The notes under the pieces: model-generated
Database searches by the model: none
Seen by the model: the letters and a program-made list of their open reading frames with translations, nothing else
What the model was told of the DNA's origin: nothing
Shown: one piece after another, positions 24,628 to 36,562 of the stretch
Position numbering within the stretch: the stretch's first letter is position 1
How the letters are laid out: the number at the start of each line of letters is the position of its first letter
Assembly (NCBI GenBank): GCA_002077045.2
Contig: KZ111143.1
Coordinates: forward strand, 1,379,146-1,443,145
Direction: 5' to 3'
DNA length: 64,000 bases
DNA from: Rachicladosporium sp. CCFEE 5018
Taxonomy: Eukaryota; Ascomycota; Dothideomycetes; Cladosporiales; Cladosporiaceae
Made by a program: the position numbers and the translations under genes

Positions 24628-26937
24628 CTACTCCCCGCTACTCCACTGACAATGACAACTCCCCGCCATGTCCGCCTGGCCCCTCTTGACCTTCCCATAA
24701 GGCGGATCGCTCTCCTCCAGCATCAGCAACACAGGATCCTGCGTGTTAGGATACACGACAGATCCATACTGCCCATTATTCAAGATCTGGTATTGCTGGC
24801 AGTAAGGCTGCACAGCATTACCCGGCAACCTGCGTTCTTCCAGCTTGACAACGTAGGGGTACATGTTGAGTGTGTCGTAGAGTCCACCGGGCATGGGCGC
24901 AGCGGTCTGACGAGCGCGAAGGCGGCGGAAAGTGTGGTCGTCTGCGTCGCTGTCGTGATGAGCGTTCCGCCAGGTGTTGGTGGAAGATGCTGAGGAGGAG
25001 ATGGTGGTGGTGACTACCTGCCCCGAGATTGTCATCGTGGTGGGTCCAGGGGTGGGAGCGGGGGAGATCTTGCTTGCTAGGCCACCCATGGCAGTAGCAC
25101 TAGCTGTGGAAGACGTTGTCGTGGCCGTCCAGTTCGCCGCAATAGGCTCAGTCACGTAGATGAAGCCCTCAATGACGGTGTTATTCCAGACGCAGAACCA
25201 AGGCCGCTCGCCCGGGTTGACGACCTGGCGTTGTTGGCCCCAGCCTGGCGGTAGCTGCCAATTTTGGCGCTTGGCTTTGCTATTGGCATCCGGCGGTACG
25301 GCGAAAGTGTTCTCAGGCACTACGACGATCTTGTCATAGGTCTGCTCGAAGTAGAACGCGGGTCCTTTGGCGAGATCGTCGTTGTCCTGTACTGTCAGGA
25401 ACGGAGCGAAGTCAGTTGCCATGAACTGGTATTGCGAGCCGTAGCAAATCTCTGTGTCGGTAGAGCCGTAGTACAGGGCTGCGCCGTTAGTGGCCTTGGG
25501 TCCAGGCGAGACACCGACGCTGATGGCAAGGGCTGGATTCCCAGCAAGGTCACAGGACCATGCACATGCCATAGCTTGATTGACCAGACAGCCGGCCACG
25601 ACGTTCGTTGGCGTTGTGAGTGTTAGTGCGTAAGATCCTGTGGGTGCTACAGCAGTCGGTGATGCGATGATGCTAGCATCGAGCAGCGACGTGCTCTCGA
25701 GAGTACCAAGTGCCCATCTGTTAGATCTGTTAGTGTTTTGTTGTACACGTCTGGATCATGCAACTTACTGTCTCCCTGCCTTAGACCCGCTCTTGTACCC
25801 ACCCACCACGCCTCCGATCACAGCAAAGACAAAGCATACGACTACAACAGCAGCAAGGAGCCACATCAGCGGCAAACCACAGATCTTCACCCGCCGCCGT
25901 TCCTTCCACGTCTTCTCTTTCCAGCTCTTGTGTGTGCTCCCTGTTGTGTGACTAATAGTCTGCTCCATGAGCGGAAGCGAAGCCTGGCCGTCCACTCCCC
26001 GATCAATGCTCGAGTGCCTCTCGAGTTGTGATTGATCTGTCATAGACTGCACTCGACTTGCGCCTTGCATAGACGCTATCATTTGTGGTGCGAGATGCTG
26101 GTGCATCAACGGCATACCAGGATCCGTGCCAGCCACTGGCTGTCGACTGTGCAGATCTGGTGGCGGCAATGGCATCTTCGGACCTTCCTCCGGGTACTTT
26201 GTGTACGGTGGCAACTGCTCAGTATGTCCATCTGCTCCAATGATGTCCTGCTCCTCGCCATCGGGTCCTTGTACGCGCAGGTAAGTCTGTGTTGCAACTC
26301 CAGGAAAGCCGACCGGCGTGGGTGCAATCAGCGTCTCATCCTCCGCCGGCTCGTCCTCGCTCACGCCCTGTGGATACATAGCGTAGGGATGCTGTGGAAC
26401 TTCCCGCAGCGAAGATTGACGATTAGGTGCCCGCACCGTAGATGCAGTCGCTCCGCTGGGAGATCTTGGCACAGTGCCCTGCTGGTACATGCCATAAGGA
26501 TGGATTGGTCCTCCAGCGCCAAACCGAGGGCTATGCGATGACGCATAGTTCACGGATGAGGCAGAGGATGTTGATCGTCGTGTAAGGCCAGGTGCATAGC
26601 TCGCTGTCGATTCTGTTCGTACACTCTCACTCAGCTCGAACTCCAGTCGTGGTCCCTCGTCCTCTGAGCTGGCAAAAGGGTTCTCCTGTGCCGTTGACTT
26701 TCGCGTCGAGTGCCTGTTAAGAAGCGCATGTGCCATTGTCGCGCCAGCTGTGGAGGCATAGTGTGCTGATACTGTCCGGACCGGTGGTTCTCGTTGCTGT
26801 TGTCGCTCACTGTCTCCGCTGTCCCGCCGTGGCCGGAAGCCATCCGCCACCCCATCTGTGCCGTCCACCGCATACTCGTCGTCGAACACGTCTGGACTGT
26901 CGTGCATGCCGCCGTCTCGGTCGTGGTTGTGGTCCAT
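24628..26937 (-). CDS. Conserved single-pass membrane protein of unknown function
   Basis: Exons on the minus strand are 26937-25769 and 25717-24628, giving 752 residues. The intron 25718-25768 has GTAAGT and ACTAAC branch-like and AACAG acceptor sequences. The first 345 or so residues are acidic, Ser/Pro-rich and low complexity, with tyrosine motifs (HPYGMY, HPYAMY). A basic stretch (KERRRVK) precedes one transmembrane helix (WLLAAVVVVCFVFAVIGGVV, near residues 360-380). The C-terminal half is a Cys-containing globular domain with a Thr/Ser-rich segment and a Trp-rich motif RPWFCVWNNTVIEGFIYV. By positive-inside reasoning the low-complexity half is cytosolic and the C-terminal domain extracytoplasmic. 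It resembles ascomycete membrane proteins of unknown function (possibly the DUF7820 group, low confidence). No function is assigned. Confidence 0.8.
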
Positions 26938-27593
26938 TTCGTGTGCTTTGCCCGAAGGCCAACAGCACAGCCCCCGAATTCACCCCAGCCTGATAGTGTC
27001 GCCGCCCTGCTCTCCGCTCGCTCCCTCGCACTCTCGGCTTTCGCAACCCTCCCTAGAAGTGAACAGTATGGCAGCGAATGACTCGGGCGCGTCAATGTGG
27101 TTAGTTGAGGTCTAGAATGATTGCACTTTGGGCTCTTCGAGTGGTCAAATGCTAAGATGTCCCGCGGGAGCGGAGCCTGCCGTGCAACCCGCAGCGCTTG
27201 GCCTGTCTCGGCACGTATTGGCAACAACGCATTGACAATAGATAGGACCTGCACTACGGGCATAATTACACACTACTCTTCTCCTAGGCGCCTCACGCTA
27301 TTCTCCACATTGAAGGACGCATCGTATCTGCGCTCAGGAATTTCAGCCGAAGCATTGAGAGCATTCGGTGACCCTGTGCAACGTGGGAAGCAAGTGCCGA
27401 TGAACCTAATGTATCTTGTGCAACGGAACGAGACTCATACGTCACAAGAGAAAGTATGGCAATTGTCGGGGAAATGCATCTCTTCTGTCATGCGAGTCTA
27501 TTCACTGCCGCAACGCCATGCTGCTGAATGGAAACCTCCATGTCCTTTCATGCGAGTTGAAGCCTCCTCAGCCAATCAGACCTTCGAGCACGT
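26938..27593. other. Intergenic region between membrane protein and HMG-CoA synthase
   Basis: About 650 bp upstream of the membrane-protein gene and downstream of the HMG-CoA synthase stop; both genes are on the minus strand. Overlapping short open frames on both strands have no recognisable domain. Nothing further can be supported. Confidence 0.5.
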
Positions 27594-29083
27594 CTACTGC
27601 TTAATCTCATACTTTCGCCTGAACATGTCGTCCACCTCAGTCAGGTAGTACGTCCCTGGCGTAATCGTATCCACACTGCCTTGAGGCTTGTACTCTTTCT
27701 TCAGATGAGCCTTCTCCCTCAAGTTGCACATCTCATCATACACCTCTGGCGCAACGATTCTCCGGCTGTCGAGTCGGTTGTGCAGGTTCAGACTCTTGGT
27801 GAGCTCTGTCGTGCTGCCACGAACTTTCAATGAAAAGAGCGAGCTAGCGAGTCCGGAGCCGTACGAGAAGATACCGACGCGCTTTCCTTGGATGTCGTCC
27901 GAGGAGACGTTGGCGAGCAGCGAGACGAGCGAAGCATAGACGGAGGCGCAGTACATGTTGCCGCACTGCGTCGGTACTTCGATCGAGGGCTGTACGCGAG
28001 CAGCGAAGCGCTTCTTGGCGAGTGCCATGAACGTCTTCTCCACGGTCTTGTCTGTGATCGACTTCTCGTAGTCCATGCCCTTGAGCTCCGCGGGCACGTC
28101 CTTGAAGATCTCGTTCTCGGGATCGGTCAAGTAGTCATTGTACAGCAGGCGGGCGTAGCTCTTCGAGACGAGCTTACAGGTCGGCGCGTGGAAGCACATG
28201 TAGTCGAATCGATCCATTGGTGCCTCAAGCTCATTGTGCACGCCATTCGTGTGCCCGTTTGTCTGGCTCTTGACCTTCTTCTCTCGTGCGTTGTAGGCCT
28301 TGTAGCAGGCGTCCACAGCCTCGGAGTAGCACTTAATCGAGTACTGTCCGTCGACCAGAGGGTACTCGCTCGTGAGATCTGCCTTGTAGAAGTCGTATGC
28401 GTGCTTGATGTAGCTTCCTCGGAGACCTGGCTCAAATGCGAGAGGAGCATCCGGTCCAATGAGCATGGCTACGCACCCAGCTCCACCCGTTGGCCTCGCA
28501 TTGCCCTTCTTGTATAGTGCGATATCTCCTGCCACTACGATCGCATTTCTGCCGTCCCATGCGGACGACTCGACCCAGTTGATCGCGTTGAACAGTGCAT
28601 TCGTGCCGCCGTAGCATGCATTGACTGTATCCACACCTTCAACGTTCGTGTTGTCGCCAAATAGTTGCATCAACACCGTCTTAACGGATTTTGACTTGTC
28701 CAAAAGTGTCTCTGTTCCCACCTCAAGGCGGCCAATCGATTGCGGGTCAATGTTGTACTTCTTCAGGAGCGAGGAGACAGTTGTGAGTGTGAGGGAGTAG
28801 ATGTCTGCGATCCTCTTGTCAGTGTAGTCCCGTAGACTTGGTAAGTTGGCAAGAAGCCTAACCTTCTCTATCGTCGCAGAAGCTCATCTTCGTCTGACCG
28901 AGACCGATTGTATACTTTCCCTCGCTGACGCCATCAAACTTCTCGAGTTCTGCTTGGTCGACACACTGCGAAGTTGCGGTCAGTCTCTGGCTCTGTGAAA
29001 ACCGCCAGCAATCGAAAACTCACTTGGCTGGGGAAGTACAGCTCAATGGCCTTGATACCGATGTTCTGGGGACGCTCCGCCAT
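27594..29083 (-). CDS. ERG13: Hydroxymethylglutaryl-CoA synthase
   Basis: This enzyme condenses acetyl-CoA with acetoacetyl-CoA to HMG-CoA, the committed entry to the cytosolic mevalonate/sterol pathway. Minus-strand exons are 29083-29024, 28965-28863 and 28804-27594, giving 457 residues, the usual size. Both introns are 58 nt and follow GT-AG. Exon 1 encodes the conserved N-terminus with GIKAIELYFPSQ. The catalytic cysteine is Cys118 in NACYGGTNALFNAINW. The active-site histidine lies in FHAPTCKLV, and the C-terminal motif FSYGSGLASSLFSLKVRG is intact. The central region has a short lysine-rich, Asn/Gly-rich insertion, common in fungal homologues. Only one copy lies in the window. Mevalonate also feeds fusarinine-type siderophores in some fungi, but nothing here links it to the nearby NRPS. 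Confidence 0.96.
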
Positions 29084-29598
29084 CTTTAATGGTGTGTGTG
29101 GAGTGTATGCGACTCGATCTCGTGGTCGCGTGCTGCTCGTTGTCGTGCACTGAGAACAATGCTAACTTCTATGTGGGGTATTGAAGTGAGGAATTGGGAG
29201 ACGTCTGCAGCGAAGTTGGTTCGAGGAAAGTCGGGAAGGTGCGAGTGATTGCAAAGGTGAGGGAGCAAATTACGAGGAGCGGTCAGTGGAACGACAATGC
29301 GACCTCATCGATCAACAGTCCGCTACAAAAAATCGTACGTTCCACCCAATCCCAGACCCTGGCAAGCTACGAGTGTGGCGTTTAGCCAACTTGTACCTGC
29401 ATGAGTCCCACCACCCGCGCCACAGTCAATCTCAACACGTTGAGATAAGAAAGTTCATGGCATTCAATGCCTTCATCAATGTTGCATTTACCCGATGCCT
29501 TGAAGTACTTGGATGTCACGCCGCCCGATACAGTCGACACTGTTAAGTGTGCAGATAGAAACGGATACAAGTCTGATCTTCAGCCAAGTGAATCGCGA
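29084..29598. promoter_or_regulatory. Upstream region of HMG-CoA synthase
   Basis: About 515 bp between the HMG-CoA synthase start (minus) and the stop of the Gfo/Idh/MocA gene (minus). It should contain the ERG13 promoter. I could not identify a sterol element with confidence, and there is no coding evidence. Confidence 0.45.
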
Positions 29599-30761
29599 TC
29601 ATGCATTCATGCGAGCATACATCATATCATATATCCTCAGATCCTCCTTCGCATCCTCAAGACTCGTCTTGATCTCCTTCCCGTTTACAAAGCACTCATA
29701 CACTTCCTGCAGCTCAGTCGTATACGCATCCTCATAGCTTCCAATCATTTCCCTCATCTGGATCTCCCCAACCTCATTGACCTCATGCACAGTCAACTTG
29801 ATCGCCAACCCCTTCACAAACGGCGTGTCGTACTTTATTGACACCCGCTTGTTCTCGCCGTATACCGCGAGATGAGCGTCGAAGTCAGGCACGCTATTAA
29901 TGCCGCTTTCGTAAGTAACAGCGAAAGGCTCGCCGGTCTTATTGCGATAGTTGAAGATTGCAGAGTAAAAGGGCTCGTTGACCGAAACGCCTGCAACGGA
30001 CTCTGGGACACCGAGCGCTTCCCGCATGAGGGAGATGTCGTGCGAGCCGAGACTTCCGAGGAATCGACAGTATTGCTGCTTCTCCGGTGTGATCTCCTGG
30101 TCAGGGAACGCTTCTCGATACAGAACATCGAGCCTTCGATCCCTTTGTGCAGCTGCGTCGGACGGGTAGTCTGTATTCCTGACCTGGAATGTCCCAGCTT
30201 CACTCAAGAACCTCGGGTTAGGTCCGCAGAAGTCCCTTGAACGCGCATAGAGGATCCGCGGGATCGTATCGAGCTCCCGCGTGAATGTCTGCGTGAAGGA
30301 CTTGGCATAACGTCGCATGTATCCCACGAAGACCCTTGCGCCATGGGGAGCGCTTCGTTCAGCGTCGATCATGCGTTGTGCAGAGGGGGAAGAGAGCGTC
30401 ATGGGCTTCTCGAGCATGACATGCTTGCCCGCTTGTAAAGCCGTAATGGTGTAGGGTTCGTGAAACTCATCCGTGCACAGAATGAAGACGACATCCACAT
30501 CTGGGTTGGTAAGGATGTCGTCTGGGTTCGTGGTTGAGGTTGGGATGTGGAATTTCGAGACGCAGTGGTCGGCAGTCTGTGCTGTGGTCAGAGGGTGTTC
30601 TTTGCTGGCGAGGATCACGGCTTGCTGCTTGCCTTCTTTGAGATATCACAGATTGCTACTGTAGTGTACAGATGACTCAATAGTGACAACACTGGAAGAT
30701 GTATGACCTGGGCCACATTGCCAGCACCGATGATTCCTACTCTGAGCTTTCGAGATGACAT
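29599..30761 (-). CDS. Gfo/Idh/MocA-family NAD(P)-dependent oxidoreductase
   Basis: Predicted soluble dehydrogenase of the glucose-fructose oxidoreductase/inositol dehydrogenase family, acting on a sugar, inositol or related polyol; the substrate is unknown. Minus-strand exons are 30761-30633 and 30576-29599, giving 368 residues. The Rossmann dinucleotide site is GIIGAGNVAQ near the N-terminus, and the family motif EKPMTLS carries the conserved lysine-proline pair. A simple reading is interrupted by a stop. Removing the 56-nt intron 30577-30632 joins ICDISKK to TADHCVSKF in frame. That intron uses a GC donor (AAG|GCAAGC) with a CTGAC branch and CACAG acceptor, the normal context of rare GC-AG introns. 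ATG 30761 is used; an upstream extension has no ATG. It is divergent from the peptidase gene on the right. Confidence 0.88.
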
Positions 30762-31518
30762 CGTCGCTAATGCTTCTGACTGCAGAGAGCGTGAAAGAAA
30801 GCTCAAGAGTTTCGATCACATTGTCACTTTCGGAGCTATACTTTCAGCGTTCGTCAAGCACACTCTTATAATCGCTGCTTCCTGCGCGTGCGACGCAAAC
30901 CTTGGGTTGCTATTCGTGCCACGTAGACAGGATGGAAGTGAGGTCATCATCAAGAATGATTCCAAACTCGCCCATAACGTCCAAGGAGCGATCTTCCCGC
31001 CACTCGCTATGCCGGCACACCAAATGAGTATTGTGATATTCGATGGGCTGCAGATGACCGTCGGTAATGCCAGGCCCGAGATGGACATCGAAAGGAGGAG
31101 GACGATAAGATCCATCACTTTCCAAGGCCTTGGCGCAAGCATTCACGCGTGGCGACGACATCTCCAGGCTTGGGTGCCATCAAAATGGAGTCGCTTTGCA
31201 TGACATACCAGTACCGTATTGGCAGGTACCGTCAACCGCCAAGGGCAGCATAGGACGGTTGCGATGACCGAGCGTAAGTAGATGCGGTGGAAGTATGCTG
31301 CGTGAAGCTCGTATGCTTTCGCTCTACTCCTCCTCTCCCCTTCCCAAGTATCTGCCCACTCGTGTTTGCTCTCATCAACCACATCTACAGCAGTATAGCT
31401 CTCTCCGTGAGACATCATCTCAGCACTCTTCGTTCCGGATGCTCATCACAGAAGCACAGGCATCCCTCGATACCTCCAGAGAAACAGCTAAATTACAGGT
31501 GGCAGCAATACCTGCACC
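30762..31518. promoter_or_regulatory. Divergent promoter region, oxidoreductase / DPP IV
   Basis: About 760 bp between two divergent start codons. Small overlapping open frames occur on both strands without recognisable domains. It is best read as a bidirectional promoter; no specific site is claimed. Confidence 0.5.
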
Positions 31519-33909
31519 ATGCGTGCTCAACTGTTGACATGTCTACTCGCTACATGCACTCCAAGTGTAGCGATCAACGAGACGCGTCATCCACACCAGC
31601 CTCTTGGTAATGGGAGCAAGTTGCTTACATACAACGATACGGTGATCAGCCCCAAGTTTAGTGCAAGTTCCCAGACAGTCTCATGGATCGCCAGTGGAAC
31701 TGACGGCGAAGTCATCTACCAAGGGGATGACTCGTCATTGATCTTGGAGAACTATGTCACGGGAACAAACAGGACTTTTGTTACCTCTGCTCTTGTACTG
31801 AACAATACACACGAGTATTGGGTGAGCTCTGATCTACAAAGGGTATTGTTTGCAACGAACTACACCAAGCAATATCGATACTCGTACTACGCAGACTACG
31901 TTGTGCTGGATGTCACCACCAACAAAAGTACGCCCCTTGTCCCGGACCAAGCAGGCGACATACAGTACGCCGAGTTCGCACCAACAGGTAACGCAATTGC
32001 CTTTGTGCGTGGGAACAATCTCTTTGTCGGGAATGGGAACGCGACTCGTCAAATCACCAACGATGGTGGACCCGATCTCTTCCATGCCGTACCAGACTGG
32101 GTGTACGAGGAAGAGATCTTCGGCAGCCGCAGTACGTTGTGGTGGTCGCCCGATGCCCAATTCCTGGCATTTCTGAGCTTCAATGAAACGGGTGTAGGCA
32201 CTTTCACGATTCCTTATTACATGGACAATGAACGAGTCGCGCCTGCATATCCTCGGGAGCTCGACTTGAGGTACCCAAAGGTCGGGAGTACAAACCCTAC
32301 AGTCTCTTTGTCGGTGCTTGATGTTGGACGCGGATCGTTGTCTGGTGTTCCTGTCACTGCGTTCGAACCGGATGACCTGATTATCGGCGAAGTCGCTTGG
32401 GTTACGGACGATCATTCAGCTTTAATCTGTCGCGCTTTCAATCGCGTGCAAGACCTCGATAAGCACATTGTCGTCAATGTGCCATCGATGACCTCTTTGC
32501 TAAATCGCGAGCGCGACGGTACAGACGGCTGGCTCGATAACAACATCGCGATTCAATATCTCGGCCGCATCGACGTTGCATCCAACGCCACGTTGTCCAC
32601 CAGCTACAACAACACAGAGGGCAGCACCGACAACGCGACTTGGTATATTGACCTCTCCGACATCTCCGGCTGGAACCACGTCTACCTGTTTCCTGTTCTC
32701 GGTGGCGACTCTATAGCCCTAACGTCCGGTGAATGGGAAGTCACAGCGATTCTGAAAGTAGATACAACCCGCCAACTCATCTACTTCGCATCAACGAAAC
32801 GCCATAGTACTGAACGACACCTCTACAGCGTCAACTACGTGACGAAGGAGACAAAGCCTATTGTCGACGACACAACAGCAGCTTACTACACCGCGTCCTT
32901 CTCAGCAAATGGTGCCTACTATCTCCTCTCCTACCAGGGTCCCGACGTGCCCTACCAGGAACTCTACTCCACAAATTCCACCAAGCCTCTCCGTACGATT
33001 ACATCCAACTCTACCCTCGTAACCCGCATCGCCGACTATGCACTCCCAAACATAACCTACTTTGAGCTCTCCCACCCCTCAGGCTACACCCTCAATGTCA
33101 TGCAACGGCTGCCTCCGGACTTCAACGCTTCCAAAACCTACCCAGTGCTCTTCACGCCCTATGGCGGCCCAGGAGCGCAAGAAGTGATGAAACGCTTCCA
33201 AGCCCTCACGTTCCGTGCCTACATCGCATCAGACCCAGAGCTGGAATACGTTACCTACACAACCGACAATCGGGGCACAGGCTACAAAGGCCGTGCCTTT
33301 CGTAGTACAGTCACGTCTCAACTCGGAAAGTTGGAATCTGAGGACCAAGTCTGGGCCGCCGAGCAGCTGCTCGCGCGCTTTCCATTTCTCGACGCAGATC
33401 GTGTAGGCATGTGGGGCTGGTCCTTCGGCGGCTACCTAACCTCCAAAGTCATCGAGTTGAACTCTGGTGCCTTCTCCCTCGGCTTGATAACCGCCCCAGT
33501 AAGCGACTGGCGCTTCTACGACTCAATGTACACAGAACGCTACATGAAGACGCTCTCCGCCAACGCCGCAGGCTACAATGAGACGGCCGTCTGGCGCAGC
33601 CAGGGCTTCAAAGATGTCACTGGTGGCGTGGCGATCATGCATGGCACTGGGGATGATAACGTGCACTACCAGAACTCCGCAGCTCTCCTGAATTTGCTTG
33701 TCGGTGATGGTGTCAATCCGGAAAAACTCGAATGGGCCGCATTTACAGACTCGGATCACAGTATCGCTTACCACGGGGCGAACCTGTGGCTTTATCGATT
33801 CCTCACTAAGCGGCTCTACGAGGAGAAACATAGGGTTATTGGGGAGAGGCTGGTGCATCAGTGGAGCCGGAGGAGTGAGATTGAGCTGGCAGACTTAGAG
33901 GTAGTTTAG
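31519..33909 (+). CDS. Secreted dipeptidyl peptidase IV (S9B serine peptidase)
   Basis: Removes X-Pro/X-Ala dipeptides from peptide N-termini, probably extracellularly. A single exon encodes 796 residues, the expected length. The N-terminus MRAQLLTCLLATCTPSVA looks like a cleavable signal peptide, and many NxS/T sites in the beta-propeller half fit a secreted glycoprotein. The propeller carries the double-glutamate substrate-anchoring motif in DWVYEEEIF. The alpha/beta-hydrolase half has the catalytic triad: Ser635 in GWSFGGY, Asp712 in HGTGDDNVH and His747 in DSDHSI. No membrane anchor is seen, which favours the soluble DPP IV over the vacuolar membrane-bound DPAP type. Expression probably follows protein nutrition, which is inference. 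Confidence 0.94.
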   Translation: MRAQLLTCLLATCTPSVAINETRHPHQPLGNGSKLLTYNDTVISPKFSASSQTVSWIASGTDGEVIYQGDDSSLILENYVTGTNRTFVTSALVLNNTHEYWVSSDLQRVLFATNYTKQYRYSYYADYVVLDVTTNKSTPLVPDQAGDIQYAEFAPTGNAIAFVRGNNLFVGNGNATRQITNDGGPDLFHAVPDWVYEEEIFGSRSTLWWSPDAQFLAFLSFNETGVGTFTIPYYMDNERVAPAYPRELDLRYPKVGSTNPTVSLSVLDVGRGSLSGVPVTAFEPDDLIIGEVAWVTDDHSALICRAFNRVQDLDKHIVVNVPSMTSLLNRERDGTDGWLDNNIAIQYLGRIDVASNATLSTSYNNTEGSTDNATWYIDLSDISGWNHVYLFPVLGGDSIALTSGEWEVTAILKVDTTRQLIYFASTKRHSTERHLYSVNYVTKETKPIVDDTTAAYYTASFSANGAYYLLSYQGPDVPYQELYSTNSTKPLRTITSNSTLVTRIADYALPNITYFELSHPSGYTLNVMQRLPPDFNASKTYPVLFTPYGGPGAQEVMKRFQALTFRAYIASDPELEYVTYTTDNRGTGYKGRAFRSTVTSQLGKLESEDQVWAAEQLLARFPFLDADRVGMWGWSFGGYLTSKVIELNSGAFSLGLITAPVSDWRFYDSMYTERYMKTLSANAAGYNETAVWRSQGFKDVTGGVAIMHGTGDDNVHYQNSAALLNLLVGDGVNPEKLEWAAFTDSDHSIAYHGANLWLYRFLTKRLYEEKHRVIGERLVHQWSRRSEIELADLEVV

Positions 33910-34315
33910 AGAGGACAGCGGAATCCCTTGAGCCTCCAGCACGATCAAGGTTGCTGCAATCCTCCAGGACTCTCGAGTCGTTACCAACGATCATGTGTCG
34001 CCTCGGCAAAAATAGACACCACAGCAGCAAAGCGCGAGCCACGATGCCGTTAGCAGCAAAATGGTACACTCTAGGAGGTGCGATGAAGAAGGCATGATAT
34101 ATGCAGCCTATGGTCACGGCACCCGACTGCTGTTAGAAACTAGGTGGCGAATCGCGGTCTCCCCTAGCCGAAGAGCCTTCCACGAAATCGATCTGTAGAT
34201 TCGAACAGTAGCAAAAGACGAGACACGTCAAAGTACAGAGAGGTATCATCAAGTTCACCCCCAAACGCCCCCGTCATAACCCCATCTCTGAAGCCCATCC
34301 CATACCAGCCGGCTC
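33910..34315. other. Convergent intergenic region DPP IV / NDC80
   Basis: About 400 bp between the two convergent stop codons, expected to hold both 3' untranslated regions. No coding signal was seen. Confidence 0.5.
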
Positions 34316-36562
34316 TCATGCATCGTCCTCCTCAATCTCCATCGCCACATCCTCCTGATCTTCGACGCCTTCCTGCTCAGCCATCTCCCGATCCACCTCG
34401 CTAGCCACGAACTCCTCGTAAGCCTCCAAACTCCCCTGAACGTGGATCTTGAACTTGATGATATCGTTCAGCATCCTCTCAAGCTCCGTGTGTAACTCCT
34501 CGCGAAGCGCTGCGGAAGCATGCGTGAGTTGTTCGTACCTGTCTCACCCGTCAGTAAACTCCGCTTCTCACGACACAAGCAGGGTGAACGGGAATGCAAC
34601 ATACTCAAGCCCAACGCCCATCTCCCTCTGCTCCATCAACTGCACACTCTCGCTAACCCCCGCCCTCATCCTACCCAACTCCTTCTCCAAGCGCTCAATC
34701 TGCGCATCCGAGTGATCCTGCTGCTGCTTGCCCAAATCCCTCACAGCCTCGACCTCATCCTTCGCCGCTCGAAGCCGATGATTCAGCGTCTCCATCTCAG
34801 CGTACTTATCCTCCAGCGCTTCGCGGGACTTGTCCAGCATATCCATCTTCTCCATGTCTTCCTGCATGGCAGCTGTGCGACGGTCGGAGACGAGCTTGCG
34901 AAGGGTTTGGAGGGCTTTTTTCGAAGCTTTCAAGTCTGAGCGCAGGAGGTGCTGGGGGAGGTAGCCGGAGTCTGAGGAAGCGAGCAAGCGGTCCGACTCC
35001 TGGAGCGCGGTGGAGGAGGTGCCGAACTGGGAGGCGGAGAAATCGGGGCCGGCGTTGAGGTTCAGAGTGAGCTCGTGGTCGTGGCCGTTCGCGTTTGCGG
35101 CTGTGGAGGGGATGATGCTGAGTTCGTAGCCGAGGGTGTTGTACGTGTGAACTGCGGCTTGGAGGTCGTCGAGTTTCGAGCTGGTCTCGGCTTGCTTCTT
35201 TGACGTCCGGTCCTTCGTTTCCTCGAGGCGGAGGGAGGTGGCTTCTGCGCTTTTGTGAAGTCGTTCTCGCTCTGAGGTCATGCGGTCGATATCTTGCACG
35301 CTCAGACCCTGCTCGTCGACCCTCCTTTGCAATTCGTCTCGATCTGCCTCTGCTTCTTGCAACTCCAGCTCTGACTTCTCGATCTCCTGCAGCAGCAGCT
35401 GTGCTCGACTTTGGTACTTCTCCACCTTGCCCTCCATGGAAGCGTTGTAATTCTCAAATTTCACTCGGTCCTCCTCCAAGATCTTCATCTGCTCATTCAG
35501 CTTCGCCAATCGAGGTGCTGACTTGGTAAGCTCGTCAATCTGTTCTTGCAATGCCTTACTCTCCGCCTCCAGTTGCTTCACCTGCTCCAGATTCGCCACA
35601 TTCGCCTGCTCGAACTTCGCTGCCATGGCATCAACATGCGGCTGTATGCGCTGCTTTGCCTCCTCCTCGTCATCATCATCGTCCTCAATGGATAGCCACT
35701 CCTTGTACGCATCCGACAAGAACTGGAATGTAATCCTGTCACCGCTAACATCGTAGCCCGCCTCCGCACATGCATCATCGAAAGCACCCTGCGCATACTG
35801 CTCCATCGACAGCGCCAGGTTCATCATCCAATGTAGCAGACCAATGAAGTTCGGCCAGTTGTTGCCACTTGCTGCAGCCGCCAGCCCAGACTTCGAGATG
35901 TTCTTCTCGAACGGGTAGCGCAGCTGCTTGAGAAGTGGCGGTGCTTCGACATCTATGGCTTTTTGAAAGCGATATGCTGGGTCTATGCAGTGGTACATGA
36001 ATCGGAAGAGCATCTCGAAGTCCTTTTGCGTGGGCGAATTCGTCCATTGTGGAGAGAGCGTGTGCTTAGTCTCTAGCTCGAAGTTCCGTTGCGAGACGAA
36101 CTCGCCAATCTCTTGCGCCATCTGTGTGCGTGTTGCCAAGTTCCTCAATCGTCTGGGATCTGTGGGTATGCCATTGTGTGGCGGCGCTGTCGCGAAGAAT
36201 GACTGATGACCCACAGGTCCGAAGCCAGCGGACGGCCGTGCAGAGTATACGCTACTCCGCCGTTGTGTACTGTCCTGAAGCTGCTGCATGGGATTTGCAG
36301 GTGTACTGGTGATGGGCGCATAACTCTTCCTCCCACTCGTGCTGCCCAGGAAGTTCGCCGTGCTCGGTCTCTGCACTGTTGAGAAGCCCATGTCTGCCAT
36401 ATTCCCGCCTGAAGATGATCGGCTGAACATGGGCTGGGAAGGTCGTCCAGGTGCAAGCGACATGCGCGATCCTGATGTCGTGCGCACATGCTGGGCTGTG
36501 TTTGGTGGCTGTTGATGGAGGTTGGCCTGGGACGAGGATCGCTTCATGGCGGATGCAGGCAT
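34316..36562 (-). CDS. NDC80: Kinetochore protein Ndc80
   Basis: Subunit of the four-protein Ndc80 complex that links kinetochores to microtubules in mitosis. Minus-strand exons are 36562-34605 and 34538-34316, giving 726 residues. The intron 34539-34604 (donor GTATGT, branch ACTGAC, acceptor ACAG) restores the reading LEYEQLTHASAALREELH. The N-terminal 110 or so residues are basic and Ser-rich, as in the microtubule-binding tail. The calponin-homology head follows, with conserved segments such as RDPRRLRN-like DPRRLRNLATR and SPTQKDFEMLFRFMY, then NWPNFIGLLHWMM. The remainder is a long heptad-rich coiled coil ending in an acidic tail. The upstream ATG near 36578 is in another frame, so 36562 is preferred. 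It is divergent from PEX14. Confidence 0.94.
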
